A DNA stretch of 38,961 bases from a virus: IMG/VR virus record IMGVR_UViG_3300013772_000025, positions 4,249 through 43,209 of that record; one strand, 5' to 3'. Positions 1 through 8,353 of this stretch are shown piece after piece (the first letter of the stretch is position 1; each line of letters begins with the position of its first letter). The notes beneath the pieces are model-generated. The model did no database searches, was not told the DNA's origin, and saw only the letters and a program-made list of their open reading frames with translations. Both the position numbers and the translations under genes were made by a program.

Positions 1-3000
1 GTGCACGGCGAATCCGAGCATTTCCAGCGGTACGGGTTCGGCGAGGCGATCCCGCCGGAAGCGCCGAAGCAGTTGGGCGACGGTGTCCCTCGACAGACAG
101 CGACCGCGCGAGTCGTGGACGAGCAAGCGCCACCAGCGCAGACAGAGCCCGACTTCACGGTCGAAGAGCCGAGGCAGCAGCCGATCATCGATCAGAAGGG
201 CGTCTTTGGCGGCGCGCTCGAGCAGCACGGTAAGGACTTCGCCGAGGGCAAGACCGCGCCGCCGTCGGTCGGTTCCGATTTGCCTACCAATATCGAGGAG
301 CCAAAACCGGAACCAACCGCGCCCGCCGTCGAGGAAGCGCCGCCGGAAGAGACTGATCCGCGCGTCAAAGCGATCGACGACGAGATGGACACGAACTCCG
401 AACGCTACCGCGCGTCGAGCGACCCGCACGAGCGGTCCGACATCCTCAAGCGGCAGAACGAGCTCGAAGATCAGCGATCGACGATCGAGAGCGGTGGCAC
501 CGTCGAAGAGTCGAAGCCGGAAAAGAAGGGCTACGACTACAGCTCGACGCAGCTAAACCTGCCGAGGGAAGCCGCAGTCGGTATCAACAACTTGGCAGCC
601 CAGATCCCCGACGAGCATCTCGCCGAGAACGGCCGCGAAGAGAATCCACACATCACCGTTAAGTATGGACTTCACGGCAAGCCACTCAAGCAGGTGCGTG
701 CTCTCTTGGCGGACGAGGGCCCGATCACCGTCAAGATGGGCAAGACGTCGCACTTCCCGGCCAGCGAGTCGGGCAACGGCGACGTCGTCAAGGTGGACAT
801 CGATTCACCGGACCTCCACCGGCTGAACAAGAAGATCGCCGACGCGCTCCCAAACACCGAGACGCATCCCGAGTATAAGCCGCACGCGACGATCGCCTAC
901 GTGAAGCCAGGCATGGGCGAGAAGTATTCGGGCAACGCCGCACTCGAAGGCCACGAGTGGACGCTCGATCACCTGACGTTCAGCGGGAAGGACGGCAAGC
1001 AGGTCGACATCCCGCTCACCGGCAAGCGCGTCGCGAAACCGGCGAAGGCGAAAGAGCCAGTACACGAAAGCGCGCGCATGCCGAGCGGCGGACTGCGCGA
1101 CAACTTCGAGACGGTAAAGACTGACGGGCTGATCCACGAGATGTTCAAGCTGTTGGGCGCAGAGGACCCGACGGACCAGACCCGCGCGATCTATCGCGTC
1201 GTCAAAGACGACAACATGAGCGGCACCGTCGTCGTGCCGACGATTAAGGGCGGGCGCAACCTGCAAGCCGAGGCGCTGCACCGGATCGAGCTGAAGAAGG
1301 GCGCGGCAAAAAGAATCGAAGCGGCGCTCAATGCGCGCGGACTCACAGACGAGCACATCACACGGCGCTATGCCGAGCTGACCGAGACAGCCGCTGATAT
1401 CGCAGCTGAGCGCGAAGGGCTCGACGCCGACAAGGGCGACACCAGCTTTGACTTTGGAGAGGAAGGAGGCAATAATGAAAGCGATGTCTCAGCAGCCCAC
1501 AGACCCGCCACCGAAAGATCTAACGCCCCGGCAGAAGGAGCGTCAGCAGAAGGCGCAGCGGCTGCTCGACAAGGCGAGAGCGGACGGCCACCTGAATCCC
1601 AAGCAGCCAGCAGCCCAAAGCGCCTCGGACTAAAGGGCGGCATCACCGCGCGCGAGATGGCAGAGCGCGCGAAAGCTGGCGAGACGCGGGAAGCGGTCAA
1701 AGAGATCACAGGCGAAGAGCCGACCGCGCTTTCGACCGACCGCCGGCAGTCCGAAATGTTCAAGGGCGACGAGGTCGGCGAGCAACCGGCCGACCAGAAC
1801 GACTTGTTCTCGTTGCAGCGGGCCCGCATCCGGAACGCCTACGACCAGTCGATCAGCGATCTCTGGAAGGAGCAGGGCAAGAACGGCCGCCTCGATCTCC
1901 TGGACTATTGGAGTCGCCTCTACCCGGAACAGCAGTGGCTACCAGGCTGGGCGGACCTCCCGATCGACGACCTCCCCGAGCACGTGCGAGACAAGATCGG
2001 CGTTGAGCGGGTCAAGCAGGGAATCGCGCTCAACGACGTGATGACTCGGCCACCCGCCGACGACGACCTGTTCTCACTCCAGCGCGCCGGCGGTCCCGGA
2101 GAGACGAAGCACACCGCGCAGGTCCTCATTGAATCGCTCGAGCGTGGGATCCCCATCACTGGCGTCTCTAAGTTCTACGACACCTCGGGCGGCGCGTCAC
2201 GTGAGACGCTGCAGAAGTTTGTCGACAAGCCTTACGTGCGGCAGCTCGCGCAGAGATTCGAGAAGGCATTCGCCGACATATCGGCAGCGATCCAGAAGCG
2301 ATATGGATTCCCGCCAGTAGAATTTGGCGGGTTCGACGTGTCGCACGAAGTGCTGGGGATGAACATCGCCCGCGGCAATTTCGACGCTCGATCGAAGCAA
2401 CTCGGACTCCCCGCGTATAGAGGGCCGACGTCCAACCTCGTCGTTCTCAATCCATATATAGCGATCGTCGAGATCGGCTTGAACCCGAGATTGAGGCCCA
2501 CCGAGTATCCGGCGGCACTCTCGGAGAATATGTTTGGTACAATTGTCCACGAGATCGCGCACCAGTACGCGCGCCGCCACGACGAGAAGTTCGCCGCCTA
2601 CCACACACGGTACGCCGCCGCCGCCGCCCCGATCGCGAGCCAGGTATTAGGCGAGCTCGACGCGGCGTGGGAGATAGCTTTACAGAGTGGCATGGCAAAT
2701 GACGTTATCCAGCTGCAAAAGGAGGTATGGGATGCGCAGCAACAGCGAGAGCACGACCCAGACGAAAGCCACGCTCGACCCGAAGCGGGAGCGGGGAATC
2801 CGCGCCGGCTATCTGTCCGCAGCGATGCAATCGCATCACACCTACGCCCATCTAAAGGCGACGGTGGACTCGGTAAGGGAGATGGTAGCCGACGACTCGG
2901 CGTTCGCGCCGATGTACGAGGAAGCGAGGCAGGGAGCGAGGACGCGCGGAGTGAGCGCACCGAAGCTGTCGGAGCTGGCAGACCTGGCGAAAACGCAGGG

Positions 3001-6000
3001 CGAGACGCCGCTACCCAAGGAGTAACCGAAGGGCTCCGGCTGCCGGAGCCGTCCGGACTCACGCAACAGCGCAGCCAGATCCGCCCCACCGAACTCGTTC
3101 GCGCCCTCAAGTCCTTTTTCAATCCTGAATCGCTGGGCCCCGAAGCATTGGGTGCCGGCGGCACCATCAAGCACCAGAGCGCCGAAGCCTATCGGCGGCT
3201 CGCGATCAGCACGCACGCGCTCAAGTCGTTCCAGAAGCGAATCGACAAGCTGTCGCGCGAAGAGCAGGTGCAGCTCTGGGACGACGCGGAACACGGCCGA
3301 CCAACCGGCGACCCGGTCTTGGACGAAGGGAATCGGATACTCAGGCAGGCGACCGACGAGCGCACGAAGCAGCTGATCGCGTTCGATCGACTGAAGGCCG
3401 AAAAGACGATCGAGAACTATGTCGGCCGCTTCTGGTCGCAGACGGCGGCTGGCTCGGGCCGCGATTTCCTGCGCGCCATCATGGGGCGTCGACCGTTCGA
3501 AGGCCCGAAGAGCTTCACCAAGCAGCGCGACCTCGACTGGTTCGTCGAAGGACTCAAGCGGCCGGACCTGATACCCGCGACGTACAACTACGTCGAATCG
3601 CAGCTGGCGAAGATCGCCGAGATGGAACGCGTCATATCGGCGGAGCACACGCTGAGGCAGGAGCAGGAGCTGGGGCGCGCGAAGCCGATCATGCTCGGGC
3701 AGGAACCGCCCTTCGACATGCACGGCGATCCGTGGGTCAAGATCGATCGCACTGGCGAAGATCCCGCTTTCGTCGTCTACCTGCCGCCCGAAGTGAAGCA
3801 TTGGGAAGCCGTCGACACGCTCGTCTATGGGAAACTGCAGAAGCTGATCGACAGCCTGAACGTCATGCACGAGCGCTCGCCAAAGATCGGCGGCAGTCGT
3901 CTGGGCTACGCGCAGGGCGACAAGTTCATCGCAACGAAGTTCGGCGGCGCTGAAGGCGTCGTCATCCATGAAGTCGGCCATATCCTTGACGCGCGTTACG
4001 GGCTGGGCGTTGAGATCGACAGGGCGATCGGTGCTGCACCGAAGCGGACAGTCTTGAAGGGCAAGCGGGCCGGACAGCAGGTTCCCGACTATAAGACCGA
4101 AGGAAAGGACGCCGCTCTGCGTCGTAAGACGCTCCGCGAAGAGCTGCGCCAACTGGCGAACCTTCGTCGCGAAACGATGCAGGGCGTGCCGAGCAGCAAG
4201 GAGCTCGACCCCGGCGATCGCGCGTATCTGCATTCGGGCCCCGAGAAGATCGCCAACATGGTCGAAGCATATGTCAGTGCGCGCGATCGGTTCCGGCACG
4301 TCGCACCGGGGATCTTCGAGATATTCGATCGAATAGTCGGCGAGCACCCGGAGCTGCACGCGCTGCGCGACATCCAGCCGTCGCTCTCGCGCGAAGAGCA
4401 TGGCGCAACGACGCGCGTCTCCGGGATCATCACCGGTGGTCATTGGTACGCGCCCAGGGACGCGGCAGCTGTCTGGCAGAACCATCTATCGAAAGGTCTG
4501 GCCGGCAATCCGATCTACGACGCCGCGATCGCACCGATCCACGCGGGCACGCAGATGCTGCTCGGCTTCTCCGGATTCCACGGTACCGTCATCGCGACGG
4601 AAGGCGCGTTCTCCGATTTGGCGCTCGCGATCGACAACCTCGTAAACAAGGGAGGGCAGGCGGGCAAGGCACCCATGCAGGTCGCTCGAGCTGCCATCTC
4701 GCCGATCGCCGGCGTCTCGTTCGGTCGGAAAGTGATGCAGGAATACCGGATACCTGGCACGCACCCCGAATTGAAGCAGGTGCTGGACGCGATGATCGCC
4801 GGCGGGTTCCGTGGCAGGGCGACGAGCGAACTGTGGTCTGGCGATCGCAAAGACAGACTCAAGAAAGCGTTCCGCGAGACGCTGCACGCCGAGTCAAAGG
4901 GTCGCAGGCTCTGGGGCGCGTCGCGGTTGCCGTTCAACGCGATATGGGCCGGAGTCGAAATGGCCAGCGGACCGCTCATGAGCAAGTACGTCCCTCTAAT
5001 GAAAACGGCGGCGACTTACAACGCCGCCGCGCAGGCACTGGCGAAGCTCCCGGCCAACGCATCGATCGACACCATGCATCGCGTGATGGGCGACGTCGTC
5101 AAGGAGATGGATTACCGCTTCGGCCAGGTCGACTACGACAACCACTTTATCAATCGGGTCGCGAAAGACTTGGCGCAACTCGTGTTTCTGGCACCTGGCT
5201 GGACGTTCGGGACGCTGGCACTAGCCGGTCGCGGCTTGAGCGACGTCGCCAAGATCCCGAAGCGCGCGCTGAAGTTGGCGATCAACAGCGAGGCCGGTCC
5301 AGACGCCGAAGATCCGCCGCCGGAACTGATCGGCCACAGTGCCGCGTACTGGATTGGCGCAGTGTTGGGGACGATGCTGATCAACGGGTCGCTCACCTAT
5401 TGGTCAACCGGCGAGCGGCCACACGGCAAAGACTATTGGGCGTTCCGCGACGGGAGCAAGGACGCAGCGGGCAACTGGAATCGCCATACGGTGCCCGGTT
5501 ATCTGATGCACGACATCTACGGCTGGTCGAAGCACTCAGTGCACACGTTCAAGAATAAGTTTGCGCCGACCTTGGCGTTCTTCGCGAGGCTCGCTGAGAA
5601 CAAGGATTACTTCGGCGACATGATCTACGACCCGGATGCGACCCTGCCCGAAAAGCTGAAACAGTCGGGGAAAGCGCTACTGAAGGAGCACGCGCCGCTC
5701 TCCGCGCAGAATTATCTCGAGGGCAAGAAGCGCGGCGAAGGCTCGAACGCCGAGGTCGTGCGCAACGTGTTCGGCGTCACGCCTGCCCGTCGCGAGCTCG
5801 TACGGACCGACGCGCAGAACAAGATGGCCGAATATCTGGGCCGACATTCGCCTGAGACGCGGACGCCAGGCGAGGCTGAGAAGGGTGAGATGCATGGCGA
5901 AGTCGTCGACGCTCTCCGGAAGGGCGAAGAACTGCCTGGTTCGGTGCTCGACGCCCTTCGCGCCGGCAAGCTCAAACGAAAGACACTCTACAAGTGGCTG

Positions 6001-6147
6001 GGCGACGCCAGGCAGCCGTCGATCGTCGGCCAGTTCAAACGGCTCTCTGTGGACGAGGCGCAGCGCGTATGGGATCTCGCGAACCCGGAAGAGAAGGCGC
6101 TCTGGGCTGATGCTTATCGGACGAAGGTAGTAAACGGACAGAAGTAG
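1..6147 (+). CDS. Giant polyvalent phage protein (2H phosphoesterase-like domain, two HExxH motifs), 5' end outside window
   Basis: At least 2048 residues; the frame is open at base 1, so the true start is probably upstream and the GTG at base 1 is not trusted. Residues about 180-345 look like a 2H phosphoesterase (LigT-like) domain, with HxT motifs at H217-x-T219 and H295-x-T297. A zincin motif HEIAHQYARRH lies at H850/E851/H854, with a third possible ligand H860. A second, HEVGH, is at H1323-H1327. The C-terminal third (about 1500-2048) is helical, with hydrophobic stretches, like large internal or ejected phage proteins. Two Ala/Gly/Ser/Arg-rich linkers (about 490-545 and 910-1010) coincide with overprinted genes. 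The 8-residue motif DLFSLQRA occurs at 601 and 689. A lysis cassette follows. Virion-borne, DNA-ejection or host-takeover roles are inferences from family style; enzyme activities are unproven. Confidence 0.8.
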   Translation: MHGESEHFQRYGFGEAIPPEAPKQLGDGVPRQTATARVVDEQAPPAQTEPDFTVEEPRQQPIIDQKGVFGGALEQHGKDFAEGKTAPPSVGSDLPTNIEEPKPEPTAPAVEEAPPEETDPRVKAIDDEMDTNSERYRASSDPHERSDILKRQNELEDQRSTIESGGTVEESKPEKKGYDYSSTQLNLPREAAVGINNLAAQIPDEHLAENGREENPHITVKYGLHGKPLKQVRALLADEGPITVKMGKTSHFPASESGNGDVVKVDIDSPDLHRLNKKIADALPNTETHPEYKPHATIAYVKPGMGEKYSGNAALEGHEWTLDHLTFSGKDGKQVDIPLTGKRVAKPAKAKEPVHESARMPSGGLRDNFETVKTDGLIHEMFKLLGAEDPTDQTRAIYRVVKDDNMSGTVVVPTIKGGRNLQAEALHRIELKKGAAKRIEAALNARGLTDEHITRRYAELTETAADIAAEREGLDADKGDTSFDFGEEGGNNESDVSAAHRPATERSNAPAEGASAEGAAAARQGESGRPPESQAASSPKRLGLKGGITAREMAERAKAGETREAVKEITGEEPTALSTDRRQSEMFKGDEVGEQPADQNDLFSLQRARIRNAYDQSISDLWKEQGKNGRLDLLDYWSRLYPEQQWLPGWADLPIDDLPEHVRDKIGVERVKQGIALNDVMTRPPADDDLFSLQRAGGPGETKHTAQVLIESLERGIPITGVSKFYDTSGGASRETLQKFVDKPYVRQLAQRFEKAFADISAAIQKRYGFPPVEFGGFDVSHEVLGMNIARGNFDARSKQLGLPAYRGPTSNLVVLNPYIAIVEIGLNPRLRPTEYPAALSENMFGTIVHEIAHQYARRHDEKFAAYHTRYAAAAAPIASQVLGELDAAWEIALQSGMANDVIQLQKEVWDAQQQREHDPDESHARPEAGAGNPRRLSVRSDAIASHLRPSKGDGGLGKGDGSRRLGVRADVRGSEAGSEDARSERTEAVGAGRPGENAGRDAATQGVTEGLRLPEPSGLTQQRSQIRPTELVRALKSFFNPESLGPEALGAGGTIKHQSAEAYRRLAISTHALKSFQKRIDKLSREEQVQLWDDAEHGRPTGDPVLDEGNRILRQATDERTKQLIAFDRLKAEKTIENYVGRFWSQTAAGSGRDFLRAIMGRRPFEGPKSFTKQRDLDWFVEGLKRPDLIPATYNYVESQLAKIAEMERVISAEHTLRQEQELGRAKPIMLGQEPPFDMHGDPWVKIDRTGEDPAFVVYLPPEVKHWEAVDTLVYGKLQKLIDSLNVMHERSPKIGGSRLGYAQGDKFIATKFGGAEGVVIHEVGHILDARYGLGVEIDRAIGAAPKRTVLKGKRAGQQVPDYKTEGKDAALRRKTLREELRQLANLRRETMQGVPSSKELDPGDRAYLHSGPEKIANMVEAYVSARDRFRHVAPGIFEIFDRIVGEHPELHALRDIQPSLSREEHGATTRVSGIITGGHWYAPRDAAAVWQNHLSKGLAGNPIYDAAIAPIHAGTQMLLGFSGFHGTVIATEGAFSDLALAIDNLVNKGGQAGKAPMQVARAAISPIAGVSFGRKVMQEYRIPGTHPELKQVLDAMIAGGFRGRATSELWSGDRKDRLKKAFRETLHAESKGRRLWGASRLPFNAIWAGVEMASGPLMSKYVPLMKTAATYNAAAQALAKLPANASIDTMHRVMGDVVKEMDYRFGQVDYDNHFINRVAKDLAQLVFLAPGWTFGTLALAGRGLSDVAKIPKRALKLAINSEAGPDAEDPPPELIGHSAAYWIGAVLGTMLINGSLTYWSTGERPHGKDYWAFRDGSKDAAGNWNRHTVPGYLMHDIYGWSKHSVHTFKNKFAPTLAFFARLAENKDYFGDMIYDPDATLPEKLKQSGKALLKEHAPLSAQNYLEGKKRGEGSNAEVVRNVFGVTPARRELVRTDAQNKMAEYLGRHSPETRTPGEAEKGEMHGEVVDALRKGEELPGSVLDALRAGKLKRKTLYKWLGDARQPSIVGQFKRLSVDEAQRVWDLANPEEKALWADAYRTKVVNGQK
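1475..1633 (+). CDS. Small charged protein overprinted inside the giant gene
   Basis: A 52-residue reading frame lies wholly inside the giant gene in a different frame. Its ATG is preceded by a very strong ribosome binding site, GGAAGGAGG at 1461-1469, with five bases of spacing. The protein is Pro/Gln/Lys-rich with a helical basic centre (PRQKERQQKAQRLLDKAR). In the same stretch the giant protein is a low-complexity Ala/Ser/Gly/Pro linker, as expected if the inner frame is the one under selection. I do not recognise a family and propose no function. The alternative is that the ribosome site is accidental. Confidence 0.5.
   Translation: MKAMSQQPTDPPPKDLTPRQKERQQKAQRLLDKARADGHLNPKQPAAQSASD
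2732..3025 (+). CDS. 97-residue protein overprinted inside the giant gene
   Basis: Second nested gene in the same alternative frame as the one at 1475. The ATG at 2732 has an AAAAGGAGG ribosome site ending at 2725, six bases upstream. The product has ordinary protein composition: a Ser/Thr-rich start, then helices containing SAAMQSHHTYAHLKATVD and MYEEARQGARTRGVSAPKLS. The giant protein's own frame here is an Arg/Gly/Ser/Ala-rich linker that looks like a shadow translation. The nested stop at 3023-3025 falls just before the giant protein regains domain-like sequence. Function unknown. Strong ribosome site, protein-like composition and linker placement together make a real gene likely. Confidence 0.65.
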   Translation: MRSNSESTTQTKATLDPKRERGIRAGYLSAAMQSHHTYAHLKATVDSVREMVADDSAFAPMYEEARQGARTRGVSAPKLSELADLAKTQGETPLPKE

Positions 6148-6220
6148 CGAAGGGCTGTAGTGACCCGGGGAAATACTCTGAGTCATTGAAATAGGGACAA
6201 CTGAAGCAGTGAACGGGAAC

Positions 6221-6259
6221 GCCCGTCGAACACGTGAGAATCGTGTCGACGGGCTTTTT
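6221..6259 (+). terminator. Intrinsic terminator after the giant gene
   Basis: GCCCGTCG and ACACG pair with CGTGT and CGACGGGC (one bulged A, loop TGAGAAT), followed by TTTTTGCGTT. It closes the transcript of the giant gene and sits just upstream of the holin-like gene's ribosome site. Confidence 0.85.
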
Positions 6260-6280
6260 GCGTTCCGGGGAGATGGGACG

Positions 6281-6532
6281 ATGGACGCGAATCTCGCAGC
6301 ACTTCTAACCGTGGCCGTGACGTCGCTGACGACGATCATCATCGCGGTCATCAATATAAAGAAGGCGGCGTCGATCGAGAAAAAAGTCGACGCCGGCAAC
6401 GCCATCACCGATAGCGTCCACACGATCGCGAACGGACGCACCGAAAAGCTGATGAGTCAGCTGGCCGACGCCAACACGGAGATCCAGCGGCTGTCGAGAC
6501 TCCTGCCACCACCGGCGGGAGGCAAGCCATGA
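6281..6532 (+). CDS. Holin-like single-span membrane protein
   Basis: 83 residues. Residues about 4-26 (LAALLTVAVTSLTTIIIAVI) form one transmembrane helix, followed by a Lys-rich stretch and a helical, probably cytoplasmic tail ending in a Pro-rich segment. The ATG at 6281 is chosen because GGGGAG lies just upstream; the longer upstream frame reads through the terminator. It overlaps the next gene (cell-wall enzyme-like) by ATGA. Small size, one N-terminal helix and position at the head of a lysis cassette suggest a holin or holin-like membrane protein. The family was not recognised by sequence, so the role rests on context. Confidence 0.55.
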   Translation: MDANLAALLTVAVTSLTTIIIAVINIKKAASIEKKVDAGNAITDSVHTIANGRTEKLMSQLADANTEIQRLSRLLPPPAGGKP

Positions 6533-7065
6533 CCGAGATCGTCCCAGCGTCGCGTCCCGAGATGGACATCACCGAAGCGACCACACTGCTCGCCGCCTAC
6601 GGCGTGAAAGCGCCAGCAATCATTGGGATCCGCGGCTACTTCGAGAGCGGAGACAATAAGCGCGGCATTTTCGACGATGCGATCGCGATCCTGACGCCTC
6701 GCACCTATCGGACTTTCAACGGCAACACCGATCCATCGAGTCCCGATACCGACACCCGGCTGGCGACACTCGCGCCAGGCGTCTGGGACTTCAAGCTGGG
6801 TCTGCACCACCCGGGTACGCCGAAAGAATATCCATGCCTCGTCCAAGCCGGCCCGGTGACGGTGCTCCGCGACAACGGAGTGAAGGAAACCGGCGAGTTC
6901 TACATCCATATCCACCACGGCGGTCTGAACACCACGACGAGCGAAGGCTGCCAGACGATCTACCTGCCCCAGTGGCCAGAATTCTTTCAGCTCGTGAAAG
7001 CCGAAATGCAGTTCTACAACATCGCGAGGATTCCTTACGTCTTGACCGTCCGGGAGGACGCATGA
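6529..7065 (+). CDS. L,D-transpeptidase-like cell-wall protein (putative endolysin)
   Basis: 178 residues without a signal peptide. The C-terminal half carries H129-H130-G, then S138-E-G140-C141, resembling the HG...SxGC catalytic signature of YkuD-type L,D-transpeptidases; C141 would be the nucleophile. Similar small phage proteins with an IHxGG...SEGC pattern occur in lysis regions. It follows a holin-like gene and precedes a spanin-like gene, with ATGA-type overlaps on both sides, which supports peptidoglycan as the substrate. Whether it cuts or links peptides is unknown. The N-terminal half (1-100) is not recognised and may bind the substrate or complete the fold. Confidence 0.55.
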   Translation: MTEIVPASRPEMDITEATTLLAAYGVKAPAIIGIRGYFESGDNKRGIFDDAIAILTPRTYRTFNGNTDPSSPDTDTRLATLAPGVWDFKLGLHHPGTPKEYPCLVQAGPVTVLRDNGVKETGEFYIHIHHGGLNTTTSEGCQTIYLPQWPEFFQLVKAEMQFYNIARIPYVLTVREDA

Positions 7066-7643
7066 AGCCGCCTACCGCCATCGAGCTCGCCCTGGCCGGA
7101 CAAATGATCATCGTGCTCGCCTTCCTCTTTAGCGGCCACCTGCCGCGGGGGAATCCGGATACAGAAGTCAAGATCGCGAGAGATTCGCTCAAGTCGGCGC
7201 TTCGCCGAGAGGTCGAAGCGAAGCACCAGCTCTCCGATCGCGAACGCGAATTGGAACACTCGCGAAGCGTTGTCGTTCACGACACCGTAGCGCTCCGCGG
7301 ACCCAAGCTGGCATACGACTACGGCAAAACGCATCTCGACACGACGAGCGTCGACTCGCTAAAGGCGCAGCTGCACCGCGCCGACACGGTGATCGTTGCG
7401 CAGGCCAAGACGATCGCTGATTACGCCGCGGAGGTCCGGGCGTTCGTGGCCAAGAACGTCGCCCGTGATTCGGTCGATGAGGCGAAGGACGCAAGAATCC
7501 GCGCTCTCGAGCGACTGAACGCCGGCGTAGCTGCTCAGATCCCGACGCTCCGGCAGAAGATCGTCCACGACGCAAAGGTCGCGGGGTTTACGGCGGCCGG
7601 CATTGGACTCGCGAGCATGATTCTCGGGGCGACGGGGCACTGA
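7062..7643 (+). CDS. Spanin-like membrane-anchored coiled-coil protein
   Basis: 193 residues. An N-terminal transmembrane helix at about 8-24 (LALAGQMIIVLAFLFSG) is followed by a long charged helical region (about 35-165) with heptad-like spacing, then a glycine-rich hydrophobic C-terminus (about 172-193). An inner-membrane anchor plus periplasmic coiled coil is typical of Rz-like inner spanins, which disrupt the outer membrane at the end of lysis. Position right after the cell-wall enzyme agrees. The hydrophobic C-terminus is unusual for Rz and could insert into a membrane. No separate Rz1 lipoprotein frame was recognised inside or after it. Confidence 0.5.
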   Translation: MKPPTAIELALAGQMIIVLAFLFSGHLPRGNPDTEVKIARDSLKSALRREVEAKHQLSDRERELEHSRSVVVHDTVALRGPKLAYDYGKTHLDTTSVDSLKAQLHRADTVIVAQAKTIADYAAEVRAFVAKNVARDSVDEAKDARIRALERLNAGVAAQIPTLRQKIVHDAKVAGFTAAGIGLASMILGATGH

Positions 7644-7644
7644 C

Positions 7645-8187
7645 ATGAATCCGCGCATCCGGAAAGCCGCTGAGATCGTTGGCCTCACGATCGTCGCGCT
7701 CGGACTCCCTTTCAATTCGCATGTGGCCCGGGCGCAGTATCCGCCCAACCCCTATCCGGTGCTGCTCGTGGACAGCGCCGTGAGGGCGCGCCTGGTCGAA
7801 GAGTGGGAGCCCAAGAATCGCTACCAGCACGAACGCGGATATTGCGTGCGCTTCACGACTGATCACTATGCGGCTGGCTGGTTCACGCCGGCGACCGTGG
7901 TTTACACACTGGTCGAGGTCCTGCGAGCTGGCGAGGTCGGCGCGTCACCTACCGGACTCCGCGGACTGCAGTGCCCGGACCGCTCCGACATTACGCTACT
8001 GCACACGCACCCCCCCCTTTTTTGCGAAGAGGAGGACGGCGGGCCTAACTGCACGATCAATATCCAGTACTCGTATCAGTGCTTTCCGAGCCCGACGGAC
8101 GCGATGACGCTCCAGCGCAGCTCCATGCCGTTCGCGCTGATTCAGTGCGACGAGCACGCAATCGTACCGTACTGGCGAAAAACTTAG
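7645..8187 (+). CDS. Exported JAMM/MPN-like protein
   Basis: 180 residues with a signal peptide (hydrophobic core about 12-22, likely cleavage after ARA before Q31). The centre holds H120-T-H122-P and, further on, S149-P-T-D152, resembling the JAMM zinc motif HxHP...SxxD, but the spacer is about 20 residues longer than usual and contains several cysteines (C130, C136, C146) that could form disulfides. JAMM proteins are zinc isopeptidases or peptidases; in phages they can be tail or cell-wall associated. Here an exported form follows the lysis genes. A C8T6 run at 8010-8023 encodes HPPLF and is a slippage-prone spot, but the frame is intact. Confidence 0.5.
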   Translation: MNPRIRKAAEIVGLTIVALGLPFNSHVARAQYPPNPYPVLLVDSAVRARLVEEWEPKNRYQHERGYCVRFTTDHYAAGWFTPATVVYTLVEVLRAGEVGASPTGLRGLQCPDRSDITLLHTHPPLFCEEEDGGPNCTINIQYSYQCFPSPTDAMTLQRSSMPFALIQCDEHAIVPYWRKT

Positions 8188-8294
8188 AAGTCAGTGCGAG
8201 GAATAAGCAGCCAACCGGCGGCTGATAGAAAACCGACCTATCAGTGGTACGAAATCGACATCCCAGACAGGAGAACAACCGTCTAACCTGAACC

Positions 8295-8323
8295 TTGACC
8301 CCTACGTAAAGCCTACGTTAGTT
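8295..8323 (+). promoter_or_regulatory. Candidate promoter with operator-like site (first copy)
   Basis: TTGACC at 8295 resembles a -35 box; the -10 position is weak. Overlapping it is CTACGTAAAGCCTACGTTAG (8302-8321), which matches a site at 9234-9253 at 15 of 19 core positions. It lies about 30 bases upstream of the gene at 8354, a good place for repressor control. Confidence 0.5.
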
Positions 8324-8353
8324 TCGGCATCCCTTCGGGGTGCGGGAGGACGG

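Noticed and set aside
2842-4485. Long minus-strand open frame (547 residues) opposite the giant gene
   Set aside because: Arg/Leu/Asp-rich shadow of a GC-rich coding strand; no ribosome site, no domain, and the + frame has clear motifs.
4443-5558. Long + frame (371 residues) inside the giant gene
   Set aside because: Arg/Gly-rich composition typical of a shifted frame, and no ribosome site like those of the two accepted nested genes.
8010-8023. Frameshift at the C8T6 run in the JAMM-like gene
   Set aside because: The frame is continuous and the sequence on both sides belongs to one protein.
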